A stretch of 64,000 bases of DNA from Meghimatium bilineatum (lineage: Eukaryota > Mollusca > Gastropoda > Stylommatophora > Philomycidae), in NCBI GenBank assembly GCA_034231615.1, contig CM067298.1, positions 3,601,834 to 3,665,833 of the forward strand. The letters run 5' to 3'. The position numbers and the translations under genes were made by a program. The notes under the pieces were generated by a model. That model searched no databases and had not been told where the DNA came from. It was given only the letters and a program-made list of their open reading frames with translations. Positions within the stretch are counted from its first letter, which is position 1; each line of letters begins with the position of its first letter. Positions 56,089-64,000 of this stretch are shown piece after piece.

Positions 56089-57905
56089 TAATATATCATC
56101 ATCAAGTGCCGTCTCCGCAACAAAGGTTGGCTGCAACGTATCTCCAACATCTCCTGTCTTGGTGGTGCACTCTGCTAGACTGTAACATGTCCATCGTGTA
56201 ATGTTACTCTCCCACTTTTATCTCTGCCTACCTCTTGCTCGCTTCCCTTTGACTTTACCCTCAAGTAAGGTCTTCAATAGGGTGTCATGTCTTTTAATGT
56301 GTCCAAAGTATTTTATTTGCCTGATCTTTATTTCTCTTAGTAGTTCTTTCTTCATATTAAGTGTCTTTAGCACCTCTTTATTTGTTTTCTTCTCTTTCCA
56401 TGATGTTCTCCCTATTCTTCTATATACCCACATCTCAAAGGCATCAATTTTGTCTTCTAATTGTTTATTTAGTGTCCATGTTTCTGAGCCATACATTAAT
56501 ATGGAATAGATGTAGCATTTTATAATTCTCATTTTTAACTTGTTTCTAATTTGTTTAGGTATTAATAATTTCCTCATGCCATTGAAGGTACTTTTAGCCA
56601 TTCCTATTCTCCTTTTAAATTCTGTTTCACATCTGCCATCATTTGTGACTATGTGTCCAAGATATTGATACTGTTTTACTTGTAGTTTCTCTCCCTGTAT
56701 GTTTATGTTTATCTCCTGTTCTTCTGTGTCTTTGCTGATTATCATGGTTTTTGTTTTTTGAATGTTTATATCCAGTTCATATTCATTACTTGATTTATTG
56801 ACTTGATCTATTAGTCTTTGTAGTTCATGTTCACTTTCTGCTAAAAGAACAGTGTCATCTGCATATCTAATGTTGTTTATTATTTTCCCATTGATCTTGA
56901 GTCCTGGCATTGCTTCTATATTTTTAAAGATATTCTCTGTGTAGATATTAAATAGGCTTGGTGATAAAATGCATCCTTGTCTTACCCCTCTTCTTATTTC
57001 TATGTATGGAGAGTAGCTGTTTTCACACATTATTGATGCAGTTTGTTCCCAATATATATTTCTAATCAGCCTGATGTCTTTTCCATCTATGCCTATTTCT
57101 TGAAGACATTTGATTAATTTTTCATGTTGGACTCTGTCAAAGGCCTTGCTGTAGTCTATGAAGCAAATATAGATACTTTTTTGGACTTCTATATATTTAT
57201 CTATCACTAGCCGGATACTCAGTATAGCTTCTCTAGTTCCTTTGTTTTTCCTAAAACAAAATTGTTCTTCACCGACCTCCATGTCTATCTTGTTCTTAAT
57301 TCTTTCATGTATTATCTTGAGAAGTATTTTAGTTAGATGGCTCATTAGACTTATTGTTCTATATTCTGTACAGTCCACAGCCCTGGGCTTCTTAGGCAGT
57401 GGTATGAATATTGGTGATGTTAGGTCTTTAGGTATATGGCCTGTTTCGTATATGTCATTGCAAATTTCTGTGAAAGTATCTACACCAAATTCATTTAGAG
57501 TTTTTATTATGTCTGCTGTTATGTTGTCAGAGCCTGCAGCTTTTCCACATTTTATTGAATTTATTGCATGTTCTACTTCTGATTTCAGCATTGCTGGTCC
57601 ATCATTGTTGTGTATTGTTGGTTTTTTGTTCCGTTGGTCGTCAAACAGTTCTGTTACATAATCTGCCCATCTTGTGAGTGCTTCTGTTTTATCAAATATT
57701 ATTTTACCATTTTTATCTTTAATGCAGCCACCCCCATTTATAGGATTTTTCTTATTTGTGATCAGCCTTATCTCCTTATGCATTCATTTTGTCTTCTGTT
57801 GTATGGACATCTCCTCTATTTCACTGCATTTTGTTTCTAGCCATTGTTTTTTCGCTGTTCTGCACATGTTACGTATCTCCTTGTCTATACTTGAGTATTT
57901 TGGTG
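56089..57905 (-). mobile_element. 5'-truncated RTE-like LINE with 13-bp target duplication
   Basis: 1817 bp between perfect copies of TGATTGTATCAAA. The 5' end (at 57905) begins in the linker between endonuclease and RT: SIDKEIRNMCRTAKKQWLET, then a TGA stop, then the RT frame below. The 3' end shows RRCWRYVAANLCCGDGT in a shifted frame, then TGATGATGATATATTAT, a simple tail. It lies in the intron between UBE3D exons 59425-59599 and 55867-56018, in the same transcriptional sense. The perfect duplication and the long open frame suggest a fairly young insertion. Confidence 0.9.
56218..57783 (-). CDS. LINE reverse transcriptase (521-codon frame)
   Basis: RNA-directed DNA polymerase of an RTE-like LINE; it would copy the element's RNA at a nicked chromosomal site. 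Order: linker, IFIPLPKK (about 125-132), FCFRKNKGTREA (175-186; first G of the usual GFR replaced by C), motif A FIDYSKAFD (208-216), motif B GVRQGCILSPSLF (266-278), motif C YADD (307-310), thumb YLGHIVTNDGRCETEFKRR, YGSETWTL (431-438), KYFGHIKRHD, and GKRARGRQR at the end. All three catalytic aspartates are present. The frame stops early at 56218; the remaining tail lies out of frame, and no endonuclease is encoded, so it cannot act as an autonomous element. A shorter RT frame is at 20827-21993. Confidence 0.9.
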   Translation of the reverse strand: MHKEIRLITNKKNPINGGGCIKDKNGKIIFDKTEALTRWADYVTELFDDQRNKKPTIHNNDGPAMLKSEVEHAINSIKCGKAAGSDNITADIIKTLNEFGVDTFTEICNDIYETGHIPKDLTSPIFIPLPKKPRAVDCTEYRTISLMSHLTKILLKIIHERIKNKIDMEVGEEQFCFRKNKGTREAILSIRLVIDKYIEVQKSIYICFIDYSKAFDRVQHEKLIKCLQEIGIDGKDIRLIRNIYWEQTASIMCENSYSPYIEIRRGVRQGCILSPSLFNIYTENIFKNIEAMPGLKINGKIINNIRYADDTVLLAESEHELQRLIDQVNKSSNEYELDINIQKTKTMIISKDTEEQEININIQGEKLQVKQYQYLGHIVTNDGRCETEFKRRIGMAKSTFNGMRKLLIPKQIRNKLKMRIIKCYIYSILMYGSETWTLNKQLEDKIDAFEMWVYRRIGRTSWKEKKTNKEVLKTLNMKKELLREIKIRQIKYFGHIKRHDTLLKTLLEGKVKGKRARGRQR

Positions 57906-57918
57906 TGATTGTATCAAA
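57906..57918. repeat. LINE target-site duplication, 5' side
   Basis: TGATTGTATCAAA, identical to 56076-56088. Confidence 0.85.
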
Positions 57919-57944
57919 CATTTTCATGACCAATCATACATTTA

Positions 57945-58215
57945 CTCTTCTTTTTCTGCATTCGTTCTCAAACTCCTGCAGTTTAGCAGGATGCAGTCCT
58001 GAGAACAGATCTTGAGATCTTTTACACAGACAAGAGATTGTCATGTTTACATCTCAGCTGCGATATCTGTGCCTTTAAGCCGGACACATCCAACTTCAGC
58101 ATGGACTATGGGATGGGACAGACAACTCCATCTCCCAGACCTCCTTAACTGACTCTTCCAGCATGCCTCTGGAATGTAACAATGTCACTATCCTTTGCTC
58201 CCTATTTGGGTCCGA
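57945..58215 (-). repeat. Rep-B, inverse orientation
   Basis: CTGCATTCGTTCTCAAACTC, CACATCCAACTTCAGCATGG, CTATGGGATGGGACAGACAA. Preceded by CTCTTCTTTTT in place of the usual TTC run. Confidence 0.8.
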
Positions 58216-59050
58216 CAAAACCCAGGCAAATACATGTAATAACATTTTAGAAAAACCTCCAAAAAACATATTGTCACTTATACTCAGCAATAATCCCCGG
58301 GAAACTGCTACAAAAAAATGTGTTAAGATATTACAGCACACTGTCAAACTTGCAACCTCATGACCACTAGACAAATGGCGTGACTACTTTGCTACAGCAA
58401 AATGTTCTGTATTTCATGCAAATAAAAATAGAGAAATAAGAAGTATTGAAAGGTTGTTTTTATTTGAGAGAAGAGAATTTCTGCCTTCTATGTCACATGT
58501 CCATACCAGAATTTTGTTCATTCACTCTATTCTGTAATTCAGTGCAAGCTGCTACCCAGCTTCCTTTAATGCCATATGAAAAAGGTTCTTAATGTCCAGT
58601 ATCTATCTGCATTATGGTCAAGTGACTTTCCTTTCTTGTCTGACTCTTCTTCTTCTTCTGCATTCACTCTTTGACTACCAACATGAGAGTGTGTGATTTC
58701 CACTGGGATGTGTGTAGCACATGGCTCTGCTAATTTCACAGCAAAGCTGCATTATTTTGCGCCTTCCGGCCAAGCACATCAATTTTTGGCATGTTATCTG
58801 ATGCTCCAACACAGAAGTACACATCTCAAATGGCTGTGGTACCAGGCATAATTCCCACAGCAGACAGGCATCCTGATAGTTCAGAAAGTAATGGCAACAT
58901 AATTAATTTGAATACTGCCTACAGAATCACTAGTCAAAATATGTTTGACTAATCATAAACTCCTGAATAGGATATGCTACCAAATTTTACTGTTGCTCTT
59001 TCCTGGAAGTGTTTCTTCCAAGATGAGTCTTTTCCTTCATAATGTTACTA
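58216..59050. other. Intronic sequence, mostly unrecognised
   Basis: A diverged Rep-A-like stretch at 58655-58800 (TTCTTCTTCTGCATTCACTC, ATTTTGCGCCTTCCGGCC). No exon recognised. Confidence 0.45.
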
Positions 59051-59051
59051 T

Positions 59052-59245
59052 CCATCTTACAACCAAATTGTCACCTAGCTTGCCTGGAAGATGTCACTGT
59101 CCATCTTACAACCATATTGTCACCTAGCTTGCCTGGAAGATGTCACTGTCCATCTTACAACCAAATTGTCACCTAGCTTGCCTGGAAGATGTCACTGTCC
59201 ATCTTACAACTAAATTGTCACCAAGCTTGCCTGGAAGTGACTTAA
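59052..59245. repeat. 49-bp tandem repeat (4 units)
   Basis: CCATCTTACAACCAAATTGT, then CACCTAGCTTGCCTGGAAGA; units start at 59052, 59101, 59150 and 59199. Confidence 0.95.
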
Positions 59246-59299
59246 CTACAACTCTACCAGGGTTTTCCATCTTCATCTTTCCACAAGAGAGTAACTGGG

Positions 59300-59400
59300 C
59301 GTACATAGCTAAATTGATTATTGGTATACAATTTCATAGCTAAATTGATTATTGGTACACAATTACATAGCTAAATTGATTATTGGTTCAACATTTCACA
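59300..59400. repeat. ~29-bp repeat (3 units)
   Basis: CATAGCTAAATTGATTATTG repeated three times, 75 bp from the acceptor-distal (3') end of the next exon's donor. Confidence 0.85.
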
Positions 59401-59424
59401 TGCAAATTACATGAAGAAACATAC

Positions 59425-59599
59425 CCATTCTGCTTGAAGGGTAAGGTGAAGCTCTAACTCTCTACTCCATCGAAGTCCACGACAAGTATGTGGCCTTAAC
59501 ATCAAATTTTCTAAGCAGTAAACTATATTTGATTCTTTCAAATGCACAGAAACAGTAGTTGTTTCAATGGAAACTCTTGGCGATGCCAATATCACGGAC
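59425..59599 (-). CDS. UBE3D: UBE3D-like exon (N-terminal part)
   Basis: Acceptor TAACAATGTTTGCAG|GTCCGT and donor AGAATGG|GTATGTTT. 175 bp; one leading base, then 58 codons, exit phase 0. Encodes SVILASPRVSIETTTVSVHL, IVYCLENLMLRPHTCRGLRW, SRELELHLTLQAEW. The L.P..CRGL.W......LHL.LQ pattern matches the N-terminal domain of UBE3D as I recall it. A further upstream exon is required (entry with one base) and was not recognised. Confidence 0.8.
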
Positions 59600-59725
59600 C
59601 TGCAAACATTGTTATAATGACATATAGAAATAGTAAATGATGTCATCAATTCAGTGTTTCATTCTTTGTCTTCCACTTCCATTTGTTTTTTTATTCTTTG
59701 TATTCCTAGCACTAAAGTTCATGGC

Positions 59726-59980
59726 ATCAACATTTCGTGAGACAAGTTAATATCAACATTTCACGAGGCAAGCTAATATCAACATTTCATGAAACAAGTT
59801 AATATCAACATTTCACGAGACAAGTTAATATCAACATTTCACGAGGCAAGCTAATATCAACATTTCATGAAACAAGTTAATATCAACATGTCATAAGACA
59901 AGTTAATATCAACATTTCACGAGGCAAGCTAATATCAACATTTCATGAGACAAGTTAATATTTCTTGAGACAAGTTAGTA
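59726..59980. repeat. 26-bp tandem repeat
   Basis: About nine units ATCAACATTTCACGAGGCAA plus GCTAAT, alternating CACGAGGCAAGC, CATGAAACAAGT and CACGAGACAAGT forms. Confidence 0.95.
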
Positions 59981-60104
59981 TATGGCGATTAAGGTATATA
60001 AGGAATCCATGCAGTCGTATGAATGGTGTGGTCAAATGCAGGCCATCATCACTATAATCATGGACCATGTCTTGATGTCAGTCCGTTCACTGCATTATCT
60101 TCTT

Positions 60105-60375
60105 CTTCTGTCTTCTGCGTTCATTCTCAAACTCCTGCAGATTAGCAGGATGTAGTCCGGAGAACGGAATGCGTTGTGTAATGGTTTACAGCATTTCTGC
60201 GATATCTGCGCCTTTCGGCCTGAACATCTGACTTCAGCATGGCTTTGGGTCACTGATCCTATATGGGATGGGACAGCCAACTCCATACCATAACCTCCTG
60301 AGTCACCTTTAACGACATGCGTGGAAGGTAAAGAGTGTTGCTATTCTTTACTCCCCTTTCAGGCACCGACAACAC
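60105..60375 (-). repeat. Rep-B, full length, inverse orientation
   Basis: TTCTTCTTCTGTCTTCTGCG, GTAGTCCGGAGAACGGAATG, CTGACTTCAGCATGGCTTTG, CTATATGGGATGGGACAGCC, CCCTTTCAGGCACCGACAAC. Confidence 0.85.
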
Positions 60376-60572
60376 ACGGGTGGACTGCATTCTCTACACA
60401 GTTGCATCATTACATTACCCAGAGAATTTATCTTTACCCACGTCGACCTATTCATTGATTGAATGGTGATTGATTGAAAAGAAGGTGGATTGAAGGAGTT
60501 ACCAACATTCTGACACAGTACAGTATTACTGCATATCAAGTAGAGTTTAGCGTGCCCCTGAATTGTCATAGC

Positions 60573-60905
60573 TTTGGTACTATACAAGAATCAGTGGACA
60601 GGTTTCTACGGAACAAAAAGCTAACATAATTAAACAGAAAAAAATTCCAATGAAGACACATATTACGACAGATAACACTCTACACATTTAGTAATGAGAG
60701 CCCCCCCCATCAGTCGATACGAGCGCTACACACTGAGTGGGGGGGGGGGTGGTTGTCCAGTCTGTTGCACATAAATCGTTAGATCAGTATCTTTAGTCAT
60801 ATTTTTAAATCTCCGAGAGACGGAAGCTCATTGCAATAACATATGAATTTTAAAAGTCGGACTGCTGTCATGTGATTTGTCCACTGATTCTTGTATAGTA
60901 CCATA
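60573..60905. repeat. Inverted repeat, 31-bp arms
   Basis: AGCTTTGGTACTATACAAGA plus ATCAGTGGACA near 60571-60601 is the reverse complement, with one mismatch, of 60876-60906. Loop about 275 bp, with a C8 and a G11 run (60739-60749) inside. Confidence 0.8.
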
Positions 60906-61237
60906 GCTTCTTCCGAGTAATAATAACTCTCAACTGATAGTGCAAAGAGTGGTGCCCTATTGTGGTGGAGTCTGAGGTGCAGGCAATGATCACTGATAAT
61001 TCCAGGGAAGGAAACATGACTATATCACACATGGTTAGACATTATACATGTGTGCAGTGCTTGGGCCTTCATATCTCAGTATGTAGGCAAGACCATCAAA
61101 GTGGAGAGTGGTGCATTTGCTGTGACTACAAGCAGGATGATTGAAGATTATGGCAGTGATCCAAGGCATTGAACTTGAGGAGTACACATAGGGCAACCCA
61201 TGCCTGAATCCTCAGTGACTTGATGAGTATGAACAGA

Positions 61238-62112
61238 GAAATACAAATGGGATTGTGTTGGTGAATAGTGGCTTGAGGGGATTGTGTTGGTGAATAGTGG
61301 CTTGAGGGGATTGTGTTGGTGAACAGTGACTTGAGGGGATTGTGTTGGTGAATAGTGATTGAGGGGATTGTGTTGGTGAATAGTGGCTTGAGGGGATTGT
61401 GTTGGTGAATAGTGATTGAGGGGATTGTGTTGGTAAATAGTGGCTTGAGGGGATTGTGTTGGTGAATAGTGGCTTGAGGGGATTGTGTTGGTGAACAGTG
61501 ACTTGAGGGGATTGTGTTGGTGAATAGTGATTGAGGGGATTGTGTTGGTGAATAGTGGCTTGAAGGGATTGTGTTGGTGAATAGTGGCTTGAGGGGATTG
61601 TGTTGGTGAATAGTGATTGAGGGGATTGTGTTGGTGAATAGTGATTGAGGGGATTGTGTTGGTAAATAGTGGCTTGAGGGGATTGTGTTGGTAAATAGTG
61701 GCTTGAGGGGATTGTGTTGGTGAATAGTGGCTTGAGGGGATTGTGTTGGTGAATAGTGATTGAGGGGATTGTGTTGGTGAATAGTGATTGAGGGGATTGT
61801 GTTGGTAAATAGTGGCTTGAGGGGATTGTGTTGGTGAATAGTGGCTTGAGGGGATTGTGTTGGTGAACAGTGACTTGAGGGGATTGTGTTGGTGAATAGT
61901 GATTGAGGGGATTGTGTTGGTGAATAGTGATTGAGGGGATTGTGTTGGTGAATAGTGGCTTGAGGGGATTGTGTTCGTGAATAGTGGCTTGAGGGGATTG
62001 TGTTGGTGAATAGTGGCTTGAGGGGATTGTGTTGGTGAACAGTGACTTGAGGGGATTGTGTTGGTGAATAGTCGCTTGAGGGGATTGTGTTGGTGAATAG
62101 TGGCTTGAGATA
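61238..62112. repeat. 29/26-bp minisatellite within RNase H sequence
   Basis: About 31 units of GGGATTGTGTTGGTGAATAG plus TGGCTTGAG (29 bp), or GTGATTGAG-type 26-bp units. First and last units join the LINE frame (IQMG on the left, WLE on the right). Frames of over 300 codons on the minus strand are artefacts. Confidence 0.95.
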
Positions 62113-62334
62113 GTGCAGATGTCAAAGTTGTAAAATGTTGCATTCAATTTTATGCCTGGTCATGTGGGTGTTCATGGCAAAGTGAGAGCAGATTGGCTAG
62201 CTTTAGCTGCTAATGGATTGGGCTGACATTTTGAAACCCTTACAGGCAAAGGACAGACAAATGAAATTAATAATAATGATGATTCCTTTTCCATATCCAG
62301 AATAAGGAAACTTGTCTTCAAATGCAGTGTTGCA

Positions 62335-62372
62335 AGAAATGCAGTGTTGCAAGAAATGCAGTTTTGCAAGAA
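62335..62372. repeat. 17-bp triplication
   Basis: GCAAGAAATGCAGTGTT about 2.5 times, inside the same LINE fossil. Confidence 0.85.
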
Positions 62373-62435
62373 ATGAGTGATACTGTAGGCTTAGAAATGT
62401 TTGTCAACCAACAGAGATTGTCTGTCATTGTGTAA

Positions 62436-62582
62436 TGGTGGATACACTCAAGTGGAGTTAAGAACTTGTGTAATAGTGGATACACTCAAGTGGAGTTAAG
62501 AACTTGTGTAATAGTGGATACACTCAAGTGGAGTTAAGAACTTGTGTAATAGTGGATACACTCAAGTGGAGTTAAGAACACT
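62436..62582. repeat. 38-bp tandem repeat within LINE C-terminus
   Basis: About 3.8 units of AATAGTGGATACACTCAAGT plus GGAGTTAAGAACTTGTGT. The unit encodes VDTLKWS, part of the LINE C-terminal segment. Confidence 0.9.
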
Positions 62583-62640
62583 TTTAGACATGTCTGAAAT
62601 GCAATGAAAATGATCAGACAAATAACATGACGCACCTTAA

Positions 62641-63019
62641 TTTTAATGCTTTGTAGACCTAGAGGAAACCTCTAGGTTGCTACAGATATATCTCTAGAGC
62701 ACCATCCTCATCCTTCTTGACTCTACAAGCAATGACTATGACTTTCAATACTATGAGTTATAAGTGTCATTTAATAGAATCATACTAAATAGTCTATCTT
62801 AATCTTGTCAATGACAGATAGGCCTACACTTAATTTATTTAGGGTCCCAAGTGTCTATGAATCTTTAAAAAATACCCATTAATCATTAATAACAATTTCA
62901 ATATCGAGATGGAAATTAAAAGACAAATGATTTACAGTATTTTACAGTATATTCCTAACAATACTGTGTTACCAGCGCCAAACCTGGTCTCTCATCTTCA
63001 CACTACAGAAAGATAGTGA
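62641..63019. other. No feature recognised
   Basis: No gene or repeat recognised. Confidence 0.5.
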
Positions 63020-63390
63020 CATGAGATGAAGTGCTTGAGAAAGGCTACAGGCGTCACCAAATTTGACAGATTACGAAATGAAGACATCAGGGAAAGAATA
63101 GGCATAAAACCATGCACAGAATGAATAGAAAAGCAGCAGATTAAGTGGTTTGGCCACATTATGAGAATGAATCACAACATGTTACTGTTAGTTAAGTTAC
63201 TCATGAAGGCATAGAGGGCCTATCCAAATGAGATCAGGGTACAAAGCCAGGGAAGACCACAATGGATAGAAAACATCAGGGACATCTTGAACAAACACGG
63301 TCATACTAGTCATAGTACAGCCGAGGCGACACATCTGGCCTTGGAACACAAGCTCAAATCACCCTCATGCTGAGTTAAGTAAGGCACAGC
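63020..63390 (+). mobile_element. LINE RT C-terminal fragment
   Basis: Plus strand: CLRKATGVTKFDRLRNEDIR, ERIGIKPCTE, stop, EKQQIKWFGHIMRMNHN, then QSQGRPQWIENIRDILNKHG, TAEATHLALEHKLKS and stop. Two internal stops (TGA, TAG). Same family as 26210-26640, without the triplication. Confidence 0.8.
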
Positions 63391-64000
63391 AGATTAGATT
63401 AGACCTGGTAGCAAATGATGTGTGCTTTTGAGTGTTACTTTACTATATAGTGCGCCTTATAAAATTTAATTGGAGAACTACACTTTTCTTAGGCATTAGC
63501 ACTAATCGAAATATTTCCGCAAAAAGATATTTAGAGTAATGTCCCTTGATAAAAATGCCATGTGCCGACATTTTCATTTTTTCATGGACCACGTGTGTAC
63601 TATCCAATGGAATTGTCATTTAGTGACGCCACGCAGCTTTAGATCATATAAAAGTGAACTGTATACTATTTATCATCCATTTCTGCAGTGTATTAAGATT
63701 AGGTATGTTGGAGATACCTTATCTACAATTAACACCAAGCAATTAAACAAGACGAGGTAGGTGTTTTTTGTCTTTGCACACGTATATGTTTTAGTTTTGA
63801 TTAAAATTATATGTGAAACCATGTCTAACATATTCAGCAACCATTTCTCTCTTTATGTACCAAATTTTAACATTTCTAGAAGTACCTTGTAATTATTATT
63901 AAATTTTAAAAATGCTATGGTGATCGACCGACCACGCTACTAACTTTAGAGTTCGTTTTCGGCTGTTCAATGTTGCCACGCCGTTAATTATCGATATTCG
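63391..64000. other. No gene recognised
   Basis: A TATA-like CATATAAAAG lies at about 63646 and sequence near the right edge is richer in CG dinucleotides. Neither is enough to call a promoter. Confidence 0.35.

Larger units (their letters stand above)
46543..59599 (-). other. UBE3D: UBE3D-like gene span (partial)
   Basis: Gene extent from the first to the last recognised exon. UBE3D is a HECT-like E3 ubiquitin ligase family known to bind the E2 UBE2C and cyclin B. Exon junction phases are continuous for 59425-59599 (exit 0), 55867-56018 (exit 2), 53840-54153 (exit 1) and 50905-51070 (exit 2). The 46543-46724 exon needs entry phase 0, so at least one exon lies between 50.9 and 46.7 kb. First and last exons were not found. 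Introns hold LINEs at 47-48, 51, 53.2, 54.8-55.8 and 56.1-57.9 kb, Rep-A/B copies and five small tandem arrays. Confidence 0.75.
61000..62640 (+). mobile_element. RNase H LINE fossil carrying two minisatellites
   Basis: Plus strand with frameshifts: VESGAFAVTTSRM (61090-61140), KALNLRSTHRATHA, stop, ILSDLMSMNREIQMG (61165-61255), then the 29-bp array, then WLEIVQMSKL, stop, NVAFNFMPGHVGVHGKVRAD (62100-62195), WLALAANG, then FVNQQRLSVIV (62395-62435), the 38-bp array, and VDTLKWS, stop, EHF, stop, TCLKCNENDQTNN (62560-62635). This is the same RNase H to NQHR to CxxC order as at 54.8-55.8 kb. Both arrays lie inside the coding sequence. Confidence 0.8.

Noticed and set aside
60536-60572. ATG frame (MTIQGHAKLYLICSN) as UBE3D first exon
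   Set aside because: The only nearby GTAACT donor leaves one base, while the next exon needs two; the position coincides with the inverted-repeat arm.
61148-62147. Two overlapping minus-strand frames of more than 300 codons (SPTQSPQ repeats)
   Set aside because: Antisense of the 29/26-bp array inside a LINE fossil; the repeat merely lacks stops.

Overview
The window looks like one stretch of an animal nuclear genome. I see no operons, RNA genes, CRISPR arrays or prokaryotic gene structure. The supports are spliced coding exons with GT/AG borders, dozens of decayed non-LTR retrotransposon (LINE) pieces, a tRNA-type SINE, and many tandem arrays. The LINE types, and a UBE3D gene with long repeat-filled introns, suggest a marine invertebrate, most likely a mollusc; that last step is inference.

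Host genes. The clearest gene is a UBE3D-like E3 ubiquitin ligase on the minus strand. Five exons are recognised (59425-59599, 55867-56018, 53840-54153, 50905-51070, 46543-46724). The first four keep a continuous reading phase across their junctions. The first exon(s), at least one exon between 50.9 and 46.7 kb, and the C-terminal exon(s) were not found. A second, unidentified minus-strand gene may start at 16745: a 43-bp first coding exon with a strong donor and a CRE-like site upstream.

Transposon layer. About 30 LINE fragments on both strands come from several families: (i) RTE-like RTs ending in a GRPR/W tail (including 56.1-57.9 kb and 20.8-22.0 kb); (ii) 'LINE-C', with RNase H, an RTGHNRL segment and a GAA-rich 3' tail; (iii) 'LINE-D', ending in ACGTKGTN and an AACT-rich tail; (iv) an RNase H LINE ending in an NQHRTGT-like and CxxC segment (5.6, 54.8-55.8 and 61.0-62.6 kb). 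Short dispersed families, which I call Rep-A, Rep-B, Rep-F, Rep-G, Rep-H, Rep-I, Rep-J and Rep-K, recur two to nine times each.

Tandem arrays. They make up roughly 20 kb of the 64 kb. The largest is 26.8-37.4 kb (33/28-bp units). Others lie at 2.0-3.6, 6.0-8.1, 9.1-9.8, 13.9-15.2, 43.9-46.2 and 61.2-62.1 kb, with many smaller ones. Long open frames in these arrays are artefacts of unit lengths divisible by three.

Main observation. Many arrays can be traced to a short segment of a mobile or dispersed element that was tandemly amplified. In several cases the unamplified version of the same segment is still present elsewhere in the window. The two Rep-H copies have each amplified a different segment, and one RNase H LINE at 61-62.6 kb carries two separate arrays. 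The window therefore shows minisatellite birth inside transposon fossils, repeated independently.
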